Shown here: positions 1-7,688 of the stretch, in pieces
Position numbering within the stretch: the first letter of the stretch is position 1
Layout of the letters: each line of letters starts with the position of its first letter
Assembly: GCA_049301135.1 (NCBI GenBank)
Contig: JBAQKP010000055.1
Location: 1 to 20,257, forward strand
Length of the DNA: 20,257 bases
Origin: JAYXXU01 sp049301135
GTDB lineage: Bacteria; Pseudomonadota; Gammaproteobacteria; Pseudomonadales; Moraxellaceae
Direction of reading: 5' to 3'
The notes under the pieces: model-generated
What the model was told of the DNA's origin: nothing
The model's input: the letters and a program-made list of their open reading frames with translations, nothing else
Database searches by the model: none
Program-made: the position numbers and the translations under genes

Positions 1-2
1 CT

Positions 3-1202
3 TTTAACCAAGTCCTCGATGGCGTGTTTTGGGATGAGGACGTGGAGTTCGATCTGGATCATCACTTTCGGCATATTTCACTGCCAAAACCCGGCCGGAT
101 TCGTGAACTGTTGACCTATATCTCACAAGAACATTCGGCGCTGTTGGATCGTGCCAAACCGCTATGGGAATGCCATATCATTGAAGGGATTGAAGATGGC
201 CGCTTTGCCATGTACTTCAAAATGCACCATGCGATGGTCGATGGTGTGGCGGGCATGCGCCTGCTTGAAAAATCGCTGTCCCTGTCTCCGACTGACAAGC
301 GGATTCTGCCAATTTGGGCAGTCAAAAATAACAAACTCAAAAAACCAGCACGCAACCCAATCAGTAAAAGTGCCAAACTACTCGGCATCGTCAATGAACA
401 ACTACACGCCGTGCCAAACGTCACCCGCGAAGTGATCAGCTCGATTCGAGATTTACGCGATAATCCAGATTGTGTCTCGGTGTTTCAGGCACCGCGCTCG
501 ATTCTGAATCAGCCAGTATCAGCATCACGTCGCTTTGCAGCACAGTCTTATGCGCTACAACGCTTCCGCAGTATCGCTAAAAAACTTGGCATGACCATCA
601 ATGATGTGATTCTCGCGGTCTGTTCTGGTGCAGTGCGTGCCTACTTGCTCAACCAACGGGCACTACCAAAAAAACCGTTGATTGCGATGGTACCCGTATC
701 GCTGCGCCAAGATGGCAGTGACAGCGGCAACCAGATCACCATGATTTTAGCCAATCTTGCGACACATCGACCTGATCCGCTGGAACGGATTGAGATGATT
801 CATCGCAGCGTGCAGAACTCAAAAAAACGCTTTAGTCGCATGTCACCGACTGAAATCATTAATTACAGTGGGATTATTTATTCAGTTGCAGGCTTGAATC
901 TGGTGTCGGGGATTTTACCGAAACTGCAAGCCTTTAATCTGACGATCTCAAACGTGCCAGGTCCACGTGAACCGATGTACTGGAATGGCGCACAGCTTGA
1001 TGCCATGTACCCAGTGTCTATCGTGATGGATGGTCAAGCCATCAACATCACTTTGACCAGCTATATGGATAAGCTCGAAGTCGGTATTACCGCCTGCCGC
1101 AAAACTTTGCCGCGCATTCAGAGCTTACTCAGCCTGCTTGAAGAGGAAATTCAAGCCTTCGAGCAACTGACTGCGCACATTGCAGATCCAGAAGCACACT
1201 GA
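3..1202 (+). CDS. Wax-ester synthase / diacylglycerol O-acyltransferase (WS/DGAT), 5'-truncated by window edge
   Basis: Predicted bifunctional acyltransferase that joins acyl-CoA to a fatty alcohol (wax ester) or diacylglycerol (triacylglycerol), making neutral storage lipid at the inner face of the membrane. The frame is open to the left edge (F-N-Q-V-L-D-G before the GTG at 24), so that GTG is probably an internal valine. Visible are 399 residues; family members are about 450-470, so roughly 60-80 N-terminal residues are missing. Seen directly: the catalytic HHxxxDG motif as HHAMVDG (225-245), the PLWE block before it, the ND block as NDVILAV, and SNVPGP near the C-terminus, all typical of the AtfA/WS-DGAT family. 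It is convergent with moeA and ends in two hairpins. Which paralogue this is (many such genomes carry several) and its substrate preference cannot be read from the sequence. Confidence 0.93.
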   Translation, partial: FNQVLDGVFWDEDVEFDLDHHFRHISLPKPGRIRELLTYISQEHSALLDRAKPLWECHIIEGIEDGRFAMYFKMHHAMVDGVAGMRLLEKSLSLSPTDKRILPIWAVKNNKLKKPARNPISKSAKLLGIVNEQLHAVPNVTREVISSIRDLRDNPDCVSVFQAPRSILNQPVSASRRFAAQSYALQRFRSIAKKLGMTINDVILAVCSGAVRAYLLNQRALPKKPLIAMVPVSLRQDGSDSGNQITMILANLATHRPDPLERIEMIHRSVQNSKKRFSRMSPTEIINYSGIIYSVAGLNLVSGILPKLQAFNLTISNVPGPREPMYWNGAQLDAMYPVSIVMDGQAINITLTSYMDKLEVGITACRKTLPRIQSLLSLLEEEIQAFEQLTAHIADPEAH

Positions 1203-1217
1203 TCTGCAATGTGCGCA
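1172..1217. repeat. 17-bp perfect inverted repeat spanning the WS/DGAT stop codon
   Basis: The left arm TGCGCACATTGCAGATC (1172-1188) is perfectly complementary to the right arm at 1201-1217, with a 12-base loop. The left arm lies in the last codons of the gene, the T of the TGA stop is the last loop base, and its GA lies in the right arm. There is no T-run directly after it, so it is not a classical intrinsic terminator by itself. It may act with the hairpin at 1220-1245 as a 3'-end block or mRNA-stabilising structure. Confidence 0.85.
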
Positions 1218-1219
1218 TT

Positions 1220-1245
1220 GGACGGATGGCTTGAGCTATCCGTCC
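1220..1245. terminator. Hairpin between convergent WS/DGAT and moeA genes, possible bidirectional terminator
   Basis: The arms GGACGGAT (1220-1227) and ATCCGTCC (1238-1245) form a perfect 8-bp stem, extended inward by weaker pairing. It lies two bases after the 17-bp inverted repeat and 8 bases before the moeA stop. There is only a weak T-stretch on the plus side and none on the minus side, so its terminator role is inferred from the convergent position. Confidence 0.5.
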
Positions 1246-1253
1246 TTGCTCAC

Positions 1254-2492
1254 CTAACCCAATAATCCCGCAAACGGCAAAAATAGCACTGGCTGACCCA
1301 GTTCAACGGTCTGTCCCGTTTCAATCAGCGCAAAACCATCTGCCCATACCGCTGAAGACAGCACACCACTGCTTTGGTTGGCGTGTGCAATCAACTGACC
1401 ATTATCCAATCGTACACGTAGATACTCGGCTCGGCCTTGCGGTTTAGGTCGGCTAAAACCTGCGGCAACCGGCAGTGCAATCGGCTGTAAGCGTTCGGTC
1501 TGACCTTGCAGACGCTTGATATACGGCATTGCCAGTACCAAAAAAGTAACCCAGACCGACTGCGGATTACCTGGTAGTCCGATTAGCGGCACGCTGGCTG
1601 TTGCCGTATCGACCCGACCCCAGACCAGTGGTTTACCTGGTTTAATCGCCACTTTCCACTGTTCAATTGCGCCAATCTGTTGCAGTACCGGCTTGAGATG
1701 ATCAGCATCACCGACTGATGCGCCACCACTGGTGAGGATGACATCACTGGTTTCAGCTGCCTCCAGTAGCATTTCGCGCAGCATATCCGGTTGATCAGGC
1801 ACTTGCGCCACGTTGACCAGCTCACAGCCCAGTTGTTGCAACAGACTGACCAGCAGTGGTGCATTGCTGTTATAAATCTGCCCGACCGCAAGCGGCTGAC
1901 CTGCCGCGACCAGCTCATCACCGGTCGCCAGCACACTGACCCGTACACGTCGATACACACTGAGTTCGGCCACGCCGATGCTGGCCAGTAAGCCAATCTC
2001 AGCCGCGCCCAACCGCGTACCGGCAGGCAATACAATCTGACCGTGCTGAATGTCTTGTCCGGCACGACGAATATTTTCACCTGATATGGGCAGTTGTTGC
2101 ACACGGATTTGATCTGGTGCAATCGTTTGCACGTTTTCTTGCATGATCACAGCGTCTGCCCCGATGGGAATCGGCGCACCGGTAAAAATCCGTAACACCT
2201 GACCGGCTACCAATGTTTTCGGTGCTTGGCCTGCATAACACACGCCACTCACGGGATAAATACCATCCTGTGCCAGATAGGCAGCACGACAGGCATAGCC
2301 ATCCATCGCACTGTTGTCCAGAGGCGGCACGGCGATTGAAGATTGAACTGGCGCGGCCAAAATACGACCAAATGCAGCCTCTAAGGCGACGGATTCAAAA
2401 CTCAAATCAGCCGCGATCTGTGCCGCATGCTGTTGCATGCGAGCCAGACATTCGGAAATTGGGGTTAAACCTTTGGGGAGTGCCACCGTCAT
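1254..2492 (-). CDS. moeA: Molybdopterin molybdenumtransferase MoeA
   Basis: Inserts molybdate into adenylylated molybdopterin, the last step in making molybdenum cofactor in the cytosol. The 412 residues match the family length (E. coli MoeA 411). Visible conserved blocks in order: DNSAMDGYA (59-67), GENIRRAGQDI (138-148), TGDEL (190-194), IYNSNAPLL (206-214), TSGGASVGDAD (254-264), KPGKPLVWG (284-292) and GLPGNP (305-310). These include the acidic residues known to matter in E. coli MoeA (D59, E188 and equivalents). It sits 79 bases downstream of a small PA1571-like gene on the same strand and converges on the WS/DGAT gene. No strong Shine-Dalgarno is seen before the ATG at 2492, and the start codon itself lies in a potential stem (see 2483-2549). 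No other molybdenum cofactor gene is in the window. Confidence 0.95.
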   Translation of the reverse strand: MTVALPKGLTPISECLARMQQHAAQIAADLSFESVALEAAFGRILAAPVQSSIAVPPLDNSAMDGYACRAAYLAQDGIYPVSGVCYAGQAPKTLVAGQVLRIFTGAPIPIGADAVIMQENVQTIAPDQIRVQQLPISGENIRRAGQDIQHGQIVLPAGTRLGAAEIGLLASIGVAELSVYRRVRVSVLATGDELVAAGQPLAVGQIYNSNAPLLVSLLQQLGCELVNVAQVPDQPDMLREMLLEAAETSDVILTSGGASVGDADHLKPVLQQIGAIEQWKVAIKPGKPLVWGRVDTATASVPLIGLPGNPQSVWVTFLVLAMPYIKRLQGQTERLQPIALPVAAGFSRPKPQGRAEYLRVRLDNGQLIAHANQSSGVLSSAVWADGFALIETGQTVELGQPVLFLPFAGLLG

Positions 2493-2549
2493 CTGCCATC
2501 ATCACGACCTGTATCGAGCAGATTGTACGAGGCAACGTGATGACGGTGG
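2483..2549 (-). promoter_or_regulatory. moeA leader with two mutually exclusive stems, one covering the start codon
   Basis: On the transcript strand, CCACCGTCATC (plus 2549-2539) can pair over 11 perfect base pairs with GATGACGGTGG (plus 2493-2483), which includes the moeA ATG. The overlapping segment TCATCACG (plus 2543-2536) can instead pair over 8 bp with CGTGATGA (plus 2506-2499), just upstream of the start. Both pairings use the same TCATC bases, so they exclude each other. I see no recognisable Moco riboswitch core. A chance origin is possible for either stem. Confidence 0.35.
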
Positions 2550-2571
2550 TAATTTTTTATAGGGGACTGGC

Positions 2572-2754
2572 TTACATTTGTTTGGGACGATGACAGCGCT
2601 GACGCAATACCTGACAAGCATTCTGAATCATATGCTCGGTAATCTGCACTTCACGACCTTGCTCATCGACCAGATAAGACGCAGCAAAAGCGTGCTGAAA
2701 CTGCGCCGATGCTGCCGCGGTGGATTGGCTCATTTGGGTTGGATAAGATGACAT
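2572..2754 (-). CDS. PA1571-like small conserved protein
   Basis: A 60-residue protein with a low-complexity polar N-terminus (Ser, Ala, Gln) and a conserved-looking C-terminal core: F-A-A-S-Y-L-V-D-E-Q-G-R-E-V, then ITEHMIQNAC (36-45). The pattern of hydrophobic-I/V-D-x-x-G-x-E followed by I-T-x-x-M-I-x-x-A-C is what I recall for the PA1571 family of Pseudomonas and Acinetobacter, whose function is unknown. The ATG at 2754 has a good GAGG ribosome binding site about 8 bases upstream; an internal ATG at 2733 is less likely. It precedes moeA by 79 bases with no terminator between, so the two may share a transcript. No membrane segment or signal peptide is seen. Family assignment is from memory of the motif and is moderately sure; coding status is supported by the start context and the motif. 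Confidence 0.65.
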   Translation of the reverse strand: MSSYPTQMSQSTAAASAQFQHAFAASYLVDEQGREVQITEHMIQNACQVLRQRCHRPKQM

Positions 2755-2768
2755 GACAGACCTCGCTC

Positions 2769-2832
2769 GGTCAGGATCGCTGACCTATTGGCTAGATGGT
2801 CTGAGTATAGGCAGACTTGATGACAGTTGTAT
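2769..2832 (-). promoter_or_regulatory. Possible promoter (-10 TATACT) and leader palindrome before the PA1571-like gene
   Basis: On the minus strand a good -10 hexamer TATACT lies at plus 2809-2804. The best-spaced -35 (ATACAA, plus 2832-2827, 17-base spacer) is poor. Downstream of the -10 is a perfect inverted repeat GGTCAG-N5-CTGACC (2769-2785), in the position of an operator or a leader hairpin. The rest of the 2755-2998 gap shows no gene I can support. Confidence 0.3.
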
Positions 2833-2998
2833 TCGACTGATCAGCTTAATCTGTAACAGGTTTTTAGCAGTGAGAGCGGCTCGCATTTACTGTTTTTTGA
2901 TACAATTTTTTAAGATTTGGTCGGCTAAATCGATCAGTTGATCGGCGGATTGTCGGACAACGTGGTTGACGACCTCCGCCCCATACGACTGCTGCTCG

Positions 2999-4453
2999 TT
3001 AACTGAGAATAATATCGTACTGCTCTTGGGTATAGACGTTTTCGACCTGAAACTGAATCACCCGTTCAATAAAATGCTCCAGATCGGCCACCGCAGCCGC
3101 TTCTGTTGAGAGCAAATGATCAATAATGGTTGAACTGGCCACCACGGTGTAACCACTCGGCGCTTCATAAGCACGTGCACAACGCATAATTTCACGAAAA
3201 ATCTCAAAACACACCGTCTCGGCGGTTTTGACATAACCACGACCATGACAGGTTGGACAGGGTTCACACAACAGATGCTCAAGCGATTCACGGGTACGCT
3301 TGCGGGTCATTTCGACCAGACCCAGCTCTGAGACTTGCGTGATATTGGTTTTGCTGTGATCGCGGATCAGCATTTTTTCTAGTGATTTGAGCACCTCATC
3401 TTTGTGACCCTGCTCCTGCATATCAATAAAATCAATGATAATAATCCCACCAAGATTGCGCAGTCGCAATTGCCGTGCGATCACATGGGTAGCTTCGAGA
3501 TTGGTTTTAAACACGGTATCTTCGAGTGAGCGGCCACCGACAAACGAGCCGGTATTCACGTCGATGGTAGTCATTGCTTCGGTTTGGTCGATGATTAAAT
3601 AACCACCGGATTTTAATGCCACACGCCGCTGTAAGGCTTTTTGTAGGTCATCTTCGACGTTATGCAAATCAAACAGTGGCCGCTCACCAGGGTAATGATG
3701 CAGGCTGTCGGCCACAATCGGCACAAACTCTTCGACGAACTGTTTGACCTTGAGGTGAATCTCTCGTGAATCCACATAAATTTTGGTAGTTTGTTCACCG
3801 GCCAAATCGCGAATAATCCGCTGCGGCAATGGCAACTCATCAAAAATCAAACTCGGCACGTCGGCGCTGCGTTGCCGCTGCTGAATCACTTCCCACAGCC
3901 GCGCCAAATAGCGCATGTCTTGCTCAAGCTGCTCGCGCTGCACCCCTTCCGCCGCTGTTCGCACAATGATTCCGCCAGACAACGCATGCTGCTGCTGGAT
4001 CTCCTCGACCAACTGCTTGAGCCGCTCCCGCTCCTCGGTGTGTTCAATCCGCTGACTCACCCCCGTGTGCTGACCATACGGCATAAACACCAGATAGCGC
4101 GATGGAATCGACAGATCCGTGGTGAGGCGTGCGCCCTTGCTACCCAACATGTCCTTCATCACTTGCACGGTGATCACTTGGCCGGTGTGCAGCAATTCAT
4201 GCACACTCGGGATCGGCTGCTGCCGCGACCACACCATGTCGTTAATGTGCAAAAAAGCAGTGCGTGACAAGCCAATTTCGACGAAAGCCGCCTGCATACC
4301 CGGCAGCACGCGTACCACTTTGCCTTGATAGATATTGCCCACCAGACCACGCCGCGCACTGCGCTCAACGAATAATTCTTGCACGATGCCATTTTCGATC
4401 AGGGCAACCCGACACTCCATCGGGGTGACGTTGATCAGTAATTCTTCAGCCAT
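2999..4453 (-). CDS. rng: Ribonuclease G
   Basis: Single-strand endoribonuclease of the RNase E/G family; it trims 16S rRNA 5' ends and degrades mRNAs in the cytosol. The frame extends to a TTG at 4477, but the ATG at 4453 gives MAEELLINVTP, matching family N-termini, and a GAAGGA stretch lies upstream (12 bases, rather long spacing). From that start the protein is 484 residues (E. coli about 489). An S1-like RNA-binding region runs from about 38 to 120 (GNIYQGKVVRVLPGMQAAFV). Catalytic metal-binding aspartates are D298 in TTIDVNTGSF and D341 in IIIIDFIDM, and the zinc-link CPTC sits at 399-402. There is no long C-terminal scaffold, which separates it from RNase E. It ends YTQEQYDIILS, a normal RNase G terminus. 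It is the last gene of the mreBCD-maf-rng operon, 74 bases after maf, with no clear terminator behind it. Confidence 0.95.
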   Translation of the reverse strand: MAEELLINVTPMECRVALIENGIVQELFVERSARRGLVGNIYQGKVVRVLPGMQAAFVEIGLSRTAFLHINDMVWSRQQPIPSVHELLHTGQVITVQVMKDMLGSKGARLTTDLSIPSRYLVFMPYGQHTGVSQRIEHTEERERLKQLVEEIQQQHALSGGIIVRTAAEGVQREQLEQDMRYLARLWEVIQQRQRSADVPSLIFDELPLPQRIIRDLAGEQTTKIYVDSREIHLKVKQFVEEFVPIVADSLHHYPGERPLFDLHNVEDDLQKALQRRVALKSGGYLIIDQTEAMTTIDVNTGSFVGGRSLEDTVFKTNLEATHVIARQLRLRNLGGIIIIDFIDMQEQGHKDEVLKSLEKMLIRDHSKTNITQVSELGLVEMTRKRTRESLEHLLCEPCPTCHGRGYVKTAETVCFEIFREIMRCARAYEAPSGYTVVASSTIIDHLLSTEAAAVADLEHFIERVIQFQVENVYTQEQYDIILS

Positions 4454-4527
4454 GGCGGGATACAATCCTTCGGTCAAATCAGTGAATGAGGGGGTAAATC
4501 GGTTGTCGTGGCCTTTTTTTCGGCAAG

Positions 4528-5088
4528 CTATTCGGCTTGGATTTGCTCAAGCAACTGTAACGTCTCGACCAACGGCAACCCGACTACATTGCTATAACTG
4601 CCGTCGATGCGCGGAATAAACGCCGCCGCCCGTCCTTGAATCGCATAGCCACCGGCTTTACCGACTGGCTCGCCGCTGTCCCAGTATGCCTGCATCTGCT
4701 CATCTGACAGCGGCAACATTTGTACCGCTGTTGCAACCACCACACTGAGCAAGCGCTCACCGCAGCCGACTGCTACCGCCGTGTAGACCTGATGGGTTTG
4801 ACCAGATAACTGTTGCCACATCGCAAACGCATCGGCTTGATCAACCGGCTTACCCAGAATCTGACCAGCAATCGTCACAGTGGTATCCGCGGCAATCACC
4901 ACATCATCGGCCGGTAAATGGGCTTGCGCTGCACGGGCTTTTGATTCGGCCAAACGCCGTACATAGGCAGTAGGTACTTCATCTGGCAGGGCGGACTCGT
5001 CGATTTCGAAGACTTTGACTTCAAATACCACGCCCACCTGCTGCAATAGCTCACGCCGACGCGGCGAGCCTGAGGCCAAAATAATCAT
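4528..5088 (-). CDS. maf: Maf-family nucleoside triphosphate pyrophosphatase (YhdE-type, dTTP/UTP)
   Basis: House-cleaning pyrophosphatase expected to hydrolyse dTTP/UTP and modified pyrimidine nucleotides to the monophosphates. The frame is open to 5247, but residues before MIILASGSPRRRELL overlap mreD and have no Maf character; the ATG at 5088 overlaps the mreD stop as ATGA, so I choose it (186 residues, usual length). Motifs: ASGSPRRRELL (5-15), IAADTTV (65-71) with D68, GKPVDQADA (79-87), EPVGKAGGYAIQGRAA (140-155) and DGSYSNVVGLPL (162-173). The KAGGYAIQG and YSNVVGLPL blocks fit the YhdE branch rather than the m7GTP-specific YceF branch, though this is inferred by recall. Translational coupling to mreD is likely. 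Confidence 0.93.
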   Translation of the reverse strand: MIILASGSPRRRELLQQVGVVFEVKVFEIDESALPDEVPTAYVRRLAESKARAAQAHLPADDVVIAADTTVTIAGQILGKPVDQADAFAMWQQLSGQTHQVYTAVAVGCGERLLSVVVATAVQMLPLSDEQMQAYWDSGEPVGKAGGYAIQGRAAAFIPRIDGSYSNVVGLPLVETLQLLEQIQAE

Positions 5089-5594
5089 GCTTGCCACCGT
5101 TTTAACAGACCATACAGCAGCGGCCAACACAACGCCGTCGATAACCACGGCAGCCAATGTGCCAGCGAAACCCCTGCGCCAAACATTTTTTGTAAAATAA
5201 ACATCAGCAACACATGCAAAAAAGCCGCCGCTGACACGAATGCCCACATCAATAGCGGCTGTAATACTCGTCGTTCACGGGTCAAATAACGCAACAAAAA
5301 AGCAATCAGCACAAAGCTTAAGCCATGCTGACCCAATTGATAATCCAGCAGTAAATCACAGGCCAGACCGATGCCAAAAGCAAACCAAACCCCGCACCAT
5401 TTCTGCTGAAACACCAACCAAAACACCATCACCAGCAGCATAAATAGCGGTCGCCACGACGCGACGGCATACGCCACCGGATACACGGTCAGCACCGAAG
5501 CAAACAACAGACTCAGCACAATCATCCACAGCGGATCGCGTACACCGCTGGATTTGCCGCCGCGTAAGACACGACCAATACTAGGGCTGCGCAT
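5085..5594 (-). CDS. mreD: Rod shape-determining protein MreD
   Basis: Small integral membrane partner of MreC in the elongation (rod) complex. I take the ATG at 5594 (MRSPSIGRVL), which overlaps the end of mreC by 14 bases; the longer frame to 5663 lies inside mreC and is rich in Cys, Arg and Ser with no family resemblance. The resulting 169 residues agree with the usual 160-170. Several hydrophobic segments are visible: around 24-48 (WMIVLSLLFASVLTVYPVAY), 50-66 (LFMLLVMVFWLVF), 70-90, 93-110 and two in the last third, suggesting five or six membrane spans. It is coupled to maf by an ATGA overlap. Sequence conservation in MreD is low, so identification rests on position between mreC and maf, size and membrane pattern. 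Confidence 0.92.
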   Translation of the reverse strand: MRSPSIGRVLRGGKSSGVRDPLWMIVLSLLFASVLTVYPVAYAVASWRPLFMLLVMVFWLVFQQKWCGVWFAFGIGLACDLLLDYQLGQHGLSFVLIAFLLRYLTRERRVLQPLLMWAFVSAAAFLHVLLMFILQKMFGAGVSLAHWLPWLSTALCWPLLYGLLKRWQA

Positions 5595-6462
5595 ACGGTT
5601 GCACCTGTGGCTGTAAGTCTGGCTGGATCTGTGCAAGCGGCTGCGAGAACAACAGCACCACATGATGACTGCCTTCTAAGCGGGCAATCGGTTTGACCCG
5701 TACTTCAGCAAACTCTTGACTGCCCAACTGCTGCACACTCGACACTACGCCAATCGGGTAACCCGCTGGAAAGCGCTCGCCCAAACCGGAGGTCATCAGC
5801 CGATCACCGACCACGATGTCTGCGGTATTCGGCACATATTCCAATCGTAAACTGCCACTGTCGCCCGTGCCGGTCAAAATCGCCCGCATCCCCGTACGCT
5901 CTACCCTGACCGAGGCCGAATGCTCTTTATCAGACAGCAGCAAAATCCGTGAGCTTTGTGGGTAAGCCGCCAACACCTGCCCCATCACGCCTTGATTATC
6001 CAGTACAGTTTGCCCGATGAAGACGTTGTCGTTTTGGCCACGATTAATCACCAAAATATGCCGCAATGGATCAGTGTCGGTGCCGATGATTTCCGCAATC
6101 AGCAAGCGACCATCCAACAATAGTGGCGTATCGAGTAGACCCCGCAGCCGCGAATTTTCAGCAGACAGTTCGGCTAGTTTTTGCAGACGCACTTGTGCTT
6201 GTAACAGCTCGGCTTGCATTGCTGTGTTTTCACGCCGCAGCACGTCTTCAGATTTGGCTTGTTGACTGAGCCAATGGCCGGACAGCACCGGATAATTGGC
6301 CAGTCGATAGATGGGGTTATACGCGGCGTGCAACAGATCGCGCACCGGTTTAAACCACTCGGGATGCTGCCAGTCACTGACCATCAGCAACATGCAGGTA
6401 ATCAAGGCAATGGTCAGCGAACGAAACCCCAGCGGCTCACGGCTAAATAAATTTTGTTCCAC
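5581..6462 (-). CDS. mreC: Rod shape-determining protein MreC
   Basis: Bitopic membrane protein that links the cytoplasmic MreB filament to periplasmic wall synthases (PBP2/RodA). The 293 residues start from a GTG at 6462 with an AGG about 9 bases upstream. One N-terminal membrane helix (about 14-30, SLTIALITCMLLMVSDW) is followed by a predicted coiled coil (about 68-110, from QQAKSEDVLRRENTAMQAEL) and then the beta-rich MreC domain (about 115-275, with DNQGVMGQV, TSGLGERFPAGYPIGVV and VRVKPIARL). The tail is Pro/Gln-rich with repeated Q-P (QPDLQPQVQPYAQP) and overlaps the start of mreD. The gene follows mreB after 41 bases. Confidence 0.96.
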   Translation of the reverse strand: MEQNLFSREPLGFRSLTIALITCMLLMVSDWQHPEWFKPVRDLLHAAYNPIYRLANYPVLSGHWLSQQAKSEDVLRRENTAMQAELLQAQVRLQKLAELSAENSRLRGLLDTPLLLDGRLLIAEIIGTDTDPLRHILVINRGQNDNVFIGQTVLDNQGVMGQVLAAYPQSSRILLLSDKEHSASVRVERTGMRAILTGTGDSGSLRLEYVPNTADIVVGDRLMTSGLGERFPAGYPIGVVSSVQQLGSQEFAEVRVKPIARLEGSHHVVLLFSQPLAQIQPDLQPQVQPYAQP

Positions 6463-6503
6463 CGTGATCGCCTGTCTCTATGGGAGGGGTTTGGTTGGAG
6501 GAG

Positions 6504-7544
6504 TTAACCCACAAACAGCATGTCGTGATTGGGATCATCAAAGAACACGAGGGCTTTACCCGCACCGCGCGTGACGCAAGTCAGTGGATCTTCGGCGATC
6601 ATCACCGGCAGGCCGGTTTCGCGCGACAGCAGTTTATCCAGATTGCGCAGCAGCGCACCGCCGCCGGTCAGTACAATGCCGCGTTCGGCAATATCCGCTG
6701 ACAACTCGGGTGGCGTTTGCTCCAGCGCGGTTTTGACAGCACTGACAATAGAAGACAACGCATCAGAAATCGCTTCGAGCACTTCTTCGGAGTTAATCAC
6801 AAACGAACGTGGCACACCTTCGGCCAGATTACGGCCACGCACTTCGATCTCATCGACTTGACCATCGGCAAATGCCATGCCAACGCCTTGCTTGATCCGC
6901 TCAGCAGTGGTTTCACCAATGATGCAACCATGCGCACGTCGCACATAGGTCACGATATGCTCATCGAACAAGTCACCGCCAACCCGCAGCGAATCCGAAT
7001 AGACACAACCTGACAGCGAAATCACCGCAATCTCCGTCGTGCCCCCACCGATATCCACCACCATCGAACCACAGGCTTGCTCGACCGGCATATCTGCACC
7101 AATCGCCGCGGCCATTGGCTCTTCGATCAAGCGCACATCACGCGCACCGGCGTTGAGCACGGCCTCGCGGATCGCTTTGCGCTCGACCAAGGTCGATTTA
7201 CACGGCACACAGACCACCACCCGTGGCGCAATCGGCCAGATGGTTTTTTCATGCACTTTTTGAATAAAGTGCTTGAGCATGGTTTCGGTCACTTCAAAAT
7301 CGGCAATAACGCCGTCTTTGAGTGGTCGAATCGCCGAGATATTGGCCGGAGTCCTTCCCAGCATTTGTTTGGCATCCAGTCCAACCGCAGCCACCGTTTT
7401 GGTGTAGCCTTGGTGACGAATTGCAACCACAGTTGGCTCATTGAGCACGATGCCTTTATTCGGCATGTACACCAAGGTATTCGCCGTACCCAGATCAATG
7501 GCTAGATCTGTTGAAAACAGACCAAACAAACGTTTGAGGATCAC
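6504..7544 (-). CDS. mreB: Rod shape-determining protein MreB (bacterial actin)
   Basis: ATP-dependent actin homologue that forms membrane-associated filaments and positions the cell-wall elongation machinery. The 346 residues start at a GTG (7544): MILKRLFGLFSTDLAIDLGT. Actin-fold signatures are present: phosphate-1 loop DLAIDLGTANT (13-23), connect-1 around EEPMAAAIGA (141-150), phosphate-2 VVDIGGGTTE (162-171) and the adenosine motif IVLTGGGALLRNL (290-302). An amphipathic N-terminal stretch (ILKRLFGLF) fits the membrane-binding helix of Gram-negative MreB. It is the first gene of a minus-strand operon with mreC, mreD, maf and rng, divergent from gatC; I recall the same arrangement in Acinetobacter. 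The Shine-Dalgarno is weak (a GGA about 10 bases before the GTG). Confidence 0.98.
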   Translation of the reverse strand: MILKRLFGLFSTDLAIDLGTANTLVYMPNKGIVLNEPTVVAIRHQGYTKTVAAVGLDAKQMLGRTPANISAIRPLKDGVIADFEVTETMLKHFIQKVHEKTIWPIAPRVVVCVPCKSTLVERKAIREAVLNAGARDVRLIEEPMAAAIGADMPVEQACGSMVVDIGGGTTEIAVISLSGCVYSDSLRVGGDLFDEHIVTYVRRAHGCIIGETTAERIKQGVGMAFADGQVDEIEVRGRNLAEGVPRSFVINSEEVLEAISDALSSIVSAVKTALEQTPPELSADIAERGIVLTGGGALLRNLDKLLSRETGLPVMIAEDPLTCVTRGAGKALVFFDDPNHDMLFVG

Positions 7545-7596
7545 AAGACATTCCAGTAAAGACGGGCAAAAAGAGTAATACTGCTATAAGGACGCA

Positions 7597-7625
7597 ACTT
7601 TAACCAAACGCGGGCATTTGGACAA
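7597..7625 (-). promoter_or_regulatory. Candidate mreB promoter
   Basis: On the minus strand, a -35 TTGTCC (plus 7625-7620) and a -10 TAAAGT (plus 7602-7597) are separated by 17 bases, each matching the sigma-70 consensus at four of six positions. A start near 7590 would give a leader of about 45 bases before the GTG at 7544. It lies in the 144-base divergent gap with gatC. A plus-strand -10-like TATGAT (7636-7641) could serve gatC, but no good -35 is seen with it. Confidence 0.35.
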
Positions 7626-7688
7626 GTCAGCGTCTTATGATAACTTGCCGCAAACCTATTTTACTGCTGTTTTCTGATCGAGGGATAT

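Noticed and set aside
2493..2571. Moco riboswitch in the moeA leader.
   Set aside because: The leader is under 80 bases and I could not identify the conserved multi-stem core; only two simple alternative pairings are visible.
2890..2998. A minus-strand reading frame directly after rng that reads protein-like (…NEQQSYGAEVVNHVVRQS…) up to a TAA.
   Set aside because: It has no ATG, GTG or TTG start after its last upstream stop, RNase G already ends with a normal family C-terminus, and forty-odd open codons are not unusual. It could be a relic but there is no support for a gene.
3791..4267. 158-codon plus-strand frame antisense to rng.
   Set aside because: It is fully within rng, with composition rich in His, Leu and Gln that mirrors the complementary strand, and no domain.
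5089..5247. Upstream extension of the maf frame (extra 53 residues).
   Set aside because: It overlaps mreD and has no Maf similarity; the ATG at 5088 in an ATGA overlap gives a standard-length Maf.
5595..5663. Upstream extension of the mreD frame beginning MWCCCSRSRL.
   Set aside because: It lies inside mreC, is Cys/Arg/Ser-rich and unlike MreD; the ATG at 5594 is the normal start.
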